From contig NMRB01001202.1 in the NCBI GenBank assembly GCA_002633025.1, positions 1-64,000 on the forward strand: a DNA stretch of 64,000 bases. The letters are read 5' to 3'. How positions within the stretch are numbered: the stretch's first letter is position 1; each line of letters starts with the position of its first letter. Source of the DNA: Notospermus geniculatus (Eukaryota; Nemertea; Pilidiophora; Heteronemertea; Lineidae). Shown piece after piece: positions 56,652 to 64,000 of this stretch. Below the pieces are notes generated by a model. The model was not told where the DNA came from. It saw nothing but the letters and a program-made list of their open reading frames with translations, and did not search any database. Position numbers and translations under genes: made by a program.

Positions 56652-56809
56652 ATAGACATCCTGCGAAAGTCGGCCATGACAGCTCGGAAGGGGTAAACAA
56701 ACCTTGGAATTTGTACAGTTGGTTCCTGTGCTTACGGTCTGTACAATGCACTAGGCCCAGATTTGTTTACCCCTTCTGACTGTCATGGCCGACTTTCGAG
56801 GATGTCTAT
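56652..56809. mobile_element. MITE with about 45-base TIRs
   Basis: tagacatcctgcgaaagtcg at the left is inverted at 56790-56809. The inner arm ggaaggggtaaacaaa/tttgtttaccccttc also pairs. Confidence 0.88.
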
Positions 56810-57779
56810 TCATACTGAGGTTTGGCTTACTTTTGGCAAAACACTAATTCAGAAAAGTAAAAACAGACCCAATCTTGGGTCCAGGTATTTGACTCATTAT
56901 GTTTCACACTGCTGGGTGGCCCCACAAACTTGACATGGTTGGAGCCGAGGTTTGGCCTAGAAAGTGTTTTAAAATGTGAAATATCTGCAAACATTTTGGC
57001 CTGGGCACAGTGCAGCATATAGGCAGCTACTGAGGAGGTGTTCATTAGGAACTTTTCATAAGAGTTTGTGTTATTGCAGGTTTTAAAACAAGCTGTACAT
57101 TGTATATCAATGGTGTGCATTCTATTCACTGTACATGTACATTCTGGGCTTGTTATTGCCGTCTGGGAGAAATGGCCGAGGACTTTGGGAATCTGTCTAT
57201 TGGGCCGTTTGTTCGCAATCCAAGACCCACACCCCACTGAGTGGGTCAGATTCTTTGAGAAACGTCTCCGCCAGACGTCAAAGTGTTCCTGTTCGGCCAA
57301 TCAGACCACAACCACTGGTGATTTCGACTCAGATTTAAAATTGACGGCAGCCCCACGGTACTTACTGAAGCTGAACCTTTAGACATGATATATCCTTCCT
57401 TTTGTCCCTGTCCTCTAAGACGAAATTGGAATCCCTTGTAGTGCTGTTCTGTTCAATATTGCTAGTGAAGACCTACAAGCCTCGTCAGAACGAGGCAAAC
57501 TTGGTGCAGTGTCACAACAGAAAGGTAATTGTCAAATAATTGACGTCAATAATATACACTTTCATTCAAACTTCCTCGTCGCAATGTCGTTGGTCATTTC
57601 GTTACGGTGTCAATCTTTTTTTGAATGGCTCCGCATTGTAAATGGCTTAGGAATATTACCCTGCTATTGTAACGGTTACTATGTGGTAGCTAATATTTTA
57701 TTGAGAAAATTAACCTAAATTGTCGACCCGACTTTCCAGAAGCTTCTCTGCGCGTGTGACGATTATTTTGGGGCCTGGG
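56810..57779. other. Non-coding stretch, open minus frame rejected as gene
   Basis: A minus-strand frame (56827-57300) has no ATG and no family signature. The rest is unremarkable. Confidence 0.4.
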
Positions 57780-57844
57780 AAAAATACCTCTCACCAACAA
57801 GTCGCGAAGGGCGATGCGCTCAGCTGACATCAACGCGGTTGTTG

Positions 57845-58330
57845 ATTGATGAAGCACTTCTCAATCTCAAGTTATGGAACAGAATGTACCATCCAAGATA
57901 GCCAGCTGGTGCTTATATTGGAAGTCGAAGCACAACCAAAATCGATACGGTGCATGATCTGACGCAAATCACTACGCATGGAGAATATGAAGCTGACCAA
58001 GCCGTTCTCAAGTTATGGAGCAGAGCACAAGGTCCAAGATGGTCAGCAGTCGGCCATATTGGAAGTTGGAGCGCACCTAAAGCTGACATGGTGCACGATT
58101 TGACCCATATCACTATGCCTTTATACATGAATGAAGTTGATCGACAAAACGGTTCTCAAGTATGGAGACGTATGTGAAATCCAAGATGGCCACCAGGGGC
58201 CATATTACATTGAAGAAGTTGAAGCTCACCTAAAATTGACGTGACACGCTCGCTCACCCATATCATCACTATAGGCCTCTAAAATATGATGCTGTTTGAC
58301 CAAACGGTTCTCATGACATGGAGCAGAATC
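57845..58330 (+). repeat. Diverged tandem repeat, unit about 140-150 bp
   Basis: At least three units share 'aacggttctcaagttatgga', 'ccaagatggncancag', 'ccatattggaagt(t/c)g(g/a)ag' and 'gacccatatcacta'. Confidence 0.75.
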
Positions 58331-58374
58331 CTTTTGTTCGGTGCCTTCTTCGCGGCAACAAACAAAAAAGCTCT

Positions 58375-58765
58375 CTAATATGCAAGCACCTAGACTAGTA
58401 CCTGGTCCTACCGATGGTGTCGCTTTTGAATGGTAGGACCAGTCGTGGCCGCCATTTGTGGAGGAATTCTGACAGTGACGTCACTTGAAAATTTTATGTA
58501 AATTATGTAAATTTATTCAATTCTCAATACGGCTGACGTACCAGAATGCAGATAGAAGGTGACCGACCTTTGACCCAGGAAATTCACCAATCACGCCGGG
58601 GGTTTTCCATGTTAAAAATAGAAAATCTATCAACATAATAGTTCACATACTTACCACCTGCGCCAGCACCGACCAATCAGAGGTACGAAGGCGGTAGGCA
58701 CGCCCGGTCCTAACATATGCAAAAGCCCGATGTAAAATAGTTAGGATCGGGTACCAGTCTAGCAA
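58375..58765. mobile_element. Inverted-repeat element 'agcacctagactagtacc'
   Basis: gcaagcacctagactagtac at the left is inverted, with changes, near 58740-58768 (gggtaccagtctagcaagca). A related word is at 2873. The interior has no frame of note. Confidence 0.5.
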
Positions 58766-58769
58766 GCAC

Positions 58770-59588
58770 CTTCACCGACATCTCGTCCTGATCCTTCGGA
58801 TAATGTCCTAGCGGACATTGGAGCACCATACCCCCAACTCCCAAATGCACATTTTGCCTTCTCAGGTTAAAAACGTCATTGTTACGATCAGCTGGGAGGG
58901 GGAGATGCGCCAGCTGTTGTTGATGGCAGTGACGTGGGGGGGGGGGGGCAGGGATTGGCCTCACATCATCACTCATGACTGAACTCTCGGTGATTTCGAT
59001 GGATTCTTTTTGAGAAAACTTATTATTATTATTTCTGTGTAAAAATGAAGATCATGAACTGACAAACAAACTCAAAAATACACCAGACCGTCCTTGCTTC
59101 TTCGCAATACAACCCCCACACTCATGCGGAGCACAAGAAAAGCTCTGCGTAAGGCCACATAAAAAAATACTTGTTTAGCGTCCCCTCCCGACCTGAAAAA
59201 AGCCAAGACCCCTGACTTTTTTTTGTAATGCACTTCCCAATAAAAATTGCCTACGGTACTCTAAAATTTGAAAATTAAATTTTTTTTAAATTTATTTATG
59301 ACCCGACTTTTCAGCTAAAAGCTACTAAAAATAAAAATAAAAACCTCCCTCCCGACCCTGAAAAACTAAAATGCCCGGACGCTAAATAAGTAATTTTTTA
59401 CCTGGCCTAATGGAATGCAAAGAACCCCCCCCCCTTTTTTTGTTCGACGTTTCATCCTCGTTGCACTGCGTCCAGGACGTCCGGTCGCGACGCTACGGGC
59501 GGTTATAACCGCAAATAAAGACGTTACAAATAAAGACGTTATTGTAGTCATATTCTCTAGTCGTTGTGGTGATCTCTAGTCGTAGATA
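58770..59588. other. Non-coding stretch with homopolymers
   Basis: (G)n at 58936-58948 and (C)n at 59425-59434. The minus frame at 58710-58976 is not family-like. Confidence 0.4.
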
Positions 59589-59678
59589 AGAAAGACGTAA
59601 GGTGGCGCTGTTTCATTCGTAACACTTCGGGTGTTTTCGTCATTCTTCGTGCGGACGACTGCAGCGCCACCTTACGTC
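59589..59678. mobile_element. Short MITE, 18-base perfect TIR
   Basis: agacgtaaggtggcgctg (59589-59606) and cagcgccaccttacgtct (59661-59678). Confidence 0.8.
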
Positions 59679-59792
59679 TGCTAGTTTTCTGTCTTTGGTG
59701 CACACACACACACAGCGAGATGGTGGACTTGATTGAATGCAATTAAAATGAGAAAAATCAATCCAGCCTCGGGTGTTACATTGCCGTCCCTC

Positions 59793-59824
59793 CTACTTGT
59801 CCTTGCTCATCAATTGAACGAATT
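59793..59824 (-). CDS. Calmodulin-like gene B, terminal exon
   Basis: After acceptor tttggcctttcag the exon encodes (E)FVQLMSKDK and TAG at 59793-59795. It completes EF4 (YEEF). Phase 1 matches the donor at 60805. The tail differs from both calmodulin and gene A. Confidence 0.85.
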
Positions 59825-60331
59825 CTGAAAGGCCAAAGAAATGAAAGTCAACAAATATCACTTTTCCCAGTAGAACGGTTCTGAAACATGCAAATACATG
59901 TAGACTGCGATTATGAGTAGCCGTGTCATTTACCGTGGCAGGTGTGACAGAAATCAGCGTCCAGGAACGCAGATCCGCCAAACAATAGCCCGCTATTGTA
60001 AGGTTATATTCGAATGGTCGTGGCCTCTTTAGCCATATATTCTGATCCCTCGCTGAACAATGAGACCGGACTTTGATTCTTGGGGGACTTGGATTCCTTT
60101 CACACCTGCCGTATTCGCGAGTTTTCCCAACCCCACCGAAACCCCAACGGCAACGACAATCCCATTGTTTTAAGCCCACTAGAAGACCACAGAACAAAAT
60201 GATAGACATTGGCGTTTCGGGGGTTTGCGAAAACTCTATAATAGAGCGTAACTTGGGCCTACACTAGATACAACTTCAGATACATGTACAGGGCCTACAC
60301 CAGTTTCTTTTATTTTCATGACGTGTAATGA

Positions 60332-60704
60332 TAAACTCCCTACGCAGTTGTGAGTCGCGCACCCTTCGGTTTACTCGCTCTCTACAACTGCTTAACTTCG
60401 TAAAATTCGCCGCGTTTGGTCAACAGATGGCGTCAGGGCCTGGCGCGAATTTTACAGCCTATCAGCACGCTGCTTTCAGAACTCCTTTGCCCGTTGGCAA
60501 CGGATGTTCTTGTGCTACCATGGCTACGAACCGCTCGGCCAATGAAAACGTGTCTCAGGCCAGCTTGGTTACCGGTTGTTCGGTGCTCTCATTGGTCGAC
60601 TCTCTCAGCGCCATCTGTTGACCGAACGCGGCGAATTTCACGAAGTTAAGCAGTTGTAGAGAGCGGGTAAACCGAAGGGGGCGCGGTACTGCGTAGGGAG
60701 TTTA
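60332..60704. mobile_element. TIR element 'taaactccctacgcag', copy B, 9-bp TSD
   Basis: The ends taaactccctacgcag and ctgcgtagggagttta are inverted, with arms of about 120 bases. gtgtaatga flanks both sides (60323-60331, 60705-60713). A 9-base TSD suggests a Mutator-like origin. It sits in the last intron of calmodulin-like gene B. Same family as 26760-27138. Confidence 0.9.
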
Positions 60705-60804
60705 GTGTAATGAATACAGCTGTGTGTGTTTGTACATACATAGACAGGAATAATAATTATAGCGGTTTTCCATGACGCTTTTTATTTTGGCGTTTTTCCC
60801 CTAC

Positions 60805-61050
60805 CTTCGTAGCAAACTTGTCCATCGCCTTTCATATCGGCCACTTTAATTAAGTCGTCCAGTTCCTCATCAGTCAGCCGCTCACCTAGGGTGCTCATAA
60901 TTTCCGACAAATCGGACACCGAGATAAACCCACTACCATCTCTGTCGAAAAACTTGAATGCTTCCCGAAGGTCATCTTCGGTGTCGCCGCCTAGTTCTAT
61001 CTTCCTTGCCATTAGGCTGAGGAATTCTTGGAAATCAACTGTACCCGTAC
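60805..61050 (-). CDS. Calmodulin-like gene B, exon for EF2 end, EF3 and EF4
   Basis: The exon lies between acceptor ttcatttgcag and donor gaag|gtaggg. It encodes GTGTVDFQEFLSLMARKI, a linker with an extra residue (ELGGDTEDD), EF3 loop DRDGSGFISVSD and EF4 loop DMKGDGQVCYE. It is more diverged than gene A: EF3 ends in Asp instead of the bidentate Glu at loop position 12, and EF4 has Lys at position 3 and Cys at position 9. The C-terminal lobe therefore probably binds Ca2+ weakly or with altered selectivity. Intron positions and phases are the same as in gene A, showing that the two arose by tandem duplication of a calmodulin-type gene. Gene B: 61697-61840, 60805-61050, 59793-59824; its 5' exons are not found. 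Confidence 0.92.
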
Positions 61051-61696
61051 CTGCAAATGAAAGTAACATCCCTCGAATCTCGGCATCTTCAACCATAATC
61101 AAGGATTCATGTCGCTACGCCTTCGACTGCGATCGCGAAGTGGCAGTAGGCCCTTATTCAGTGAGGGGAAACACTGGGGGAACACCGTGTCACTTTACAC
61201 CTGGACCCATAAGCCTTGGTTACACTACAGGAAATCCCCGGGTTTTTTGCGGTCACACCTATGAATTGCCGGGCTTCAAGAAACCCGCGTCTGAAAAACA
61301 CGGGTTTTTGAAACACGGCAAGCTCGCCGTGTTTTTGAAATCCCCGTGTTTTCGCTAGTTCTTAGCACGGCTACAGATGGCGCAGCCATTAAGTGACGTC
61401 GTTTTTGCGCCTCCAACAATGTGTGCCAATACAGAAATGACCGAAGAGTCAGTGCATACAGCGCACCTGTCGCCGGGCTACTTAACCAACTTGTAGTAGT
61501 GTGACCTCTCGCCGGGCTTTCCGTTCACACGGGTTTGACACGGGTCTGGTAAAACATGGGTATTTTGAACAGGTGTAACACTTATCCTTTGTTCAACACA
61601 AAAGATAAGTATCATACTTTGACTTAAGTAAGTTTATGAATATGGACCCTGGTCTTCAGTTACCCAATTTATTTGCTCCTTTAATTAATAACCTAC
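61051..61696. other. Intron of calmodulin-like gene B with hairpins
   Basis: aaacacggcaagctcgccgtgttt (about 61311-61334) is a perfect hairpin in a 'cacgggtttt'-rich tract. tttatgaatatggaccctgg (about 61633) looks like a lone Harbinger-type end. Confidence 0.6.
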
Positions 61697-61840
61697 CGTC
61701 TGCATCCACTTCATTTATCATGTCATCCAATTCAGCAATCGTTGGGGTCTGTCCTAGAGACCGCATGACTTTTCCTAATTCCTGCGCAGCGATAAGTCCA
61801 TCGCCGTTCTTGTCAAACAGTGTAAAGCACTCTTTGAATT
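61697..61840 (-). CDS. Calmodulin-like gene B, exon for EF1 and start of EF2
   Basis: The 144-base exon, exactly the length of its counterpart in gene A, lies between acceptor cttccctttcacag and donor gacg|gtaggt. It encodes [40 protein letters not shown] and MINEVDADG. The EF1 loop [12 protein letters not shown] keeps acidic or amide ligands at positions 1, 3, 5 and 12. The start of EF2 (DADG) is canonical. The upstream microexon equivalent to 55689-55713 was not located. Confidence 0.93.
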
Positions 61841-62227
61841 CTGTGAAAGGGAAGGTTTAGTATCATCCAGAGTCTGTAGTCTCAGAATGAACCGAAGGTA
61901 TAAAAAACCGAAAGCAGATTTCATCAGGCTGTCATGCCAGTGATGATTTCAGTTGGCCTTGAACGCCATTCGTGTCTTTGGCCCGTATTCTAGAAGCCTC
62001 CTTAAGGGCGAGCCAACGTTTTGAATTTTTGAGACGTGGCCAGGCGTTTTAAATAAAAGATGTCAAAATACCATAAAAGTACAAGATATATATGTATGAC
62101 GGAAATGAAGGCACCTGCGGGGTCTAGAAGTCAAAAGGAATTGAATGAGATGTACCTTGGAACGCACTAATTAGCTAATAAGTTGAAACAAAAGACTAGT
62201 AATCGGTACACTTTCCCACGAAATGGT
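61841..62227. other. 5' side of calmodulin-like gene B, no exon found
   Basis: No sequence resembling the ELTEDQIT microexon is visible here. Confidence 0.4.
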
Positions 62228-62760
62228 AAAGATCGATGGAAATACCACCACGTAAAAACTGCAAGATACAACAGGAATTGCCATAAGACAACAGACAATG
62301 ACATTACAGATCATGTGGGTTAAAGGTTGCCTAAAGAACAGTATTGTGGGATAACCTACACTGACACACCAAGTTGGCAGTTACATGCAGCTCATACCAT
62401 GGCACTCACTGCATGCTGCTGCCACCTGGTGCATTACACGAACACCAACATCGAGATGGCTTCGTAGAAATTCGCCTTACAAAAACCTCATTTTACAGTG
62501 CATCTTTTTTCTGCGCTTTATTTCAGCACAGTTCTAGTTGTTCTATAAACACTATACATCATATTTACCTCTATCCAGTCGTCGGGGAAAGTCAAGAGCA
62601 AAAATACGAACGGCTAAAAGCCGGGATGCCACGAGGGGCAACCGCGTGTAAAAATGTCAAGTATTGGGCGGAAATACAGTGGCGCCCCCAAGGCGACCGA
62701 AACGGCGGGAAAGAGAAAAACACCAGATCATAATTGCGGCATGGGTGGGCCGCTACACAT
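62228..62760 (+). repeat. Dispersed repeat R, copy 3, uninterrupted
   Basis: Matches 49637-50225 plus 50871-50925 continuously, about 95 percent by eye, lacking a stretch corresponding to about 49802-49908. It supplies the empty site ggcgggaaag (62705-62714) for the 635-bp insertion. Confidence 0.9.
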
Positions 62761-63137
62761 AGGTTCAAGGCACGTTACTAATAGGTTGGAAAAACATTTT
62801 GGGTACGCTAGAAATTATCTCGACGTATTTAGACTTATGAGTAACTTACGAATAACGTGTGTGAACGGGTGTCAACGATCGCATAACGTATGGCCCACGT
62901 ATGCGGGACGTATGAACCATACGCTGGCATACGTCGAAAAATTTTGTGCATGCACAAAATTGCACAAAATTTTTCGACGACCTCGACGTACTACGAGACG
63001 TATGCTGGCGTGCTTCAGCGTGCTTTTAACTTATACAGAACTTACCCATAACTTATTCGACGTACGCCAGCGTATTAGTCAAATTTTTCATACGTTAGCA
63101 TACGCTGGCTAAATCGTCAAGGTGTGACAGGGCCATA
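62761..63137. mobile_element. Degenerate MITE, right end 'ggtgtgacagggcc'
   Basis: The right end (aaatcgtcaaggtgtgacag, ggcc) matches the end grammar of other TTA MITEs here. The interior is full of 'acgtatgctggcgtac' words and a central palindrome (aaaattttgtgcatgcacaa, 62939-62980). The left end is not defined. Confidence 0.6.
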
Positions 63138-63224
63138 ATGAGATGAATATGGTATGAGTACCCCAAAGGTACTCAATCTGAGAAGGGATTATTTTTCAGT
63201 GCGATGTCCCGCTTCCTCTTGAAA

Positions 63225-63460
63225 TTAGAATGTTACGGAATATATCACCACGCTGCTTTCAATTTCGGGCAGAATTCTCTCTCTGAAGAAATCCACATTA
63301 GACAGGACACACTGACCAGAGTTCTTCTTGCAGGAGAAGGCCATACAGTCATCAAGGTCGTGACATTTCATTGCGCACCTTATGTCCGTCTCCCAGTCAA
63401 ACTTCTGGAGGCGATGTCCAATGGGTATGTTGCCATCAGCAAACTTCCTGAAGGAGGACT
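63225..63460 (-). CDS. PAN/Apple-domain terminal exon of a second gene
   Basis: On the minus strand acceptor gttctttcag leads in phase 1 into SSFRKFADGNIPIGHRLQKF, the cysteine pattern RCAMKCHDLDDCMAFSC and GQCVLS, ending IYSVTF and TAA at 63225-63227. It is collinear with 8589-8824, without gaps and about 75 percent identical, and keeps the same acceptor phase and stop position. It therefore probably terminates a paralogue of the kringle-LamG-PAN gene whose other exons lie beyond 64000. It has one extra Cys (FSC) compared with the 8.6 kb copy (FSY). Confidence 0.82.
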
Positions 63461-64000
63461 CTGAAAGAACACGTGACCTTAAAAAATTGTAAACCGATCT
63501 TCAGATTTTCCAACTTAACTCGGCCTCGCTCATTTTCGACGATATAGCGCCCGTACGAGTTCCATATATGTATATCGGGCAACATTTCGGTTGAAATAAC
63601 AGTTTTCACGCTGGTGACTCAGATTTTATCGTACGCTATGCACCTACTTCTTTTTTGAAGTGCTTGAAAATAAGATTTTTACTACGTTTAGAGATCTGAA
63701 CCACCCTGCCCCTATAACACACCCAATGAACTCGGAATGTAGTTCAACTATATAACAGTCTTTCTGAATAATAGAGCCATATTGATCTACACAACGAAAG
63801 TGCATAGGAAAGGTAGGTTTCGACTACAGAAATAGGATTTCTTTCCTTCAAAGTATTCTCATGCCCGCTGTACACGATCCCTCAAAGTTGAATGAAAAAA
63901 ACTTGACCAAAAAGATTGATCGTGTACGGTGGGAAATTGGATGAAATATTTTTCATCAATCAAAGATTGATGGAATTGAGCCCGTCCTATTTTTGAATGA
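63461..64000. other. Intron of the second PAN gene with a MITE end
   Basis: gcccgctgtacacgatc at 63863-63879 and its inverse gatcgtgtacggtgggaa at 63919-63936 form a short TIR pair; related to 55308-55440. No further exon is seen before the window ends. Confidence 0.5.

Noticed and set aside
57285-57305. Minus-strand 'AEQ' codons resembling a calmodulin first exon (MAEQ) upstream of gene A
   Set aside because: The preceding codon is TTG, not ATG, and no GT donor follows the CAG, so it cannot be the start exon.

Overview
This window looks like nuclear DNA of an invertebrate animal, most likely an invertebrate deuterostome (amphioxus, hemichordate or echinoderm). The evidence is intron-split genes with canonical GT-AG sites, single-exon peptide-type GPCRs in recent tandem copies, kringle, LamG-like and PAN modules joined by phase-1 introns, calmodulin-like genes with the animal calmodulin intron positions, and a very dense population of palindromic DNA transposons. 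The species cannot be named from the sequence alone.

Layout. 0-2.5 kb: a single-exon class A GPCR (1229-2206). Its 3' flank is repeated at 241-509, implying a tandem relative off the left edge. 3.8-7.5 kb: a foldback repeat, then an intron-containing pogo-type transposon with terminal inverted repeats, TA target duplication, Psq-type HTH, DDE domain and a broken PHD finger. 8.6-28.3 kb: phase-compatible minus-strand exons for PAN (8589-8824), a LamG-like domain (11679-12356) and a kringle pair (27861-28345), which I read as one extracellular mosaic gene. Two plus-strand GPCR genes (21307-22362, 24658-25713), made by a roughly 3.35 kb tandem duplication, lie inside its large intron. 28.6-44 kb: essentially a transposon bed with mariner-like, TTA-flanked and foldback MITEs, a tRNA-Val-derived SINE, and minisatellites. 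44.7-45.8 kb: a 1.1 kb open frame of unknown function. 46.3-51 kb: PIF/Harbinger remnants and a duplicated unclassified repeat. 52.8-61.8 kb: two tandem minus-strand calmodulin-like genes rebuilt from small exons. 63.2-63.5 kb: a second PAN terminal exon, presumably of a paralogue whose body lies beyond the right edge.

How the genes relate. The GPCRs are probable peptide-receptor-like sensors, the calmodulin-like pair are Ca2+ sensors, and the kringle/LamG/PAN gene encodes a secreted or surface adhesion-type protein. There is no operon-like coupling; clustering reflects tandem duplication. Several transposon insertions can be dated relative to the duplications because the paralogous copy keeps the empty site.
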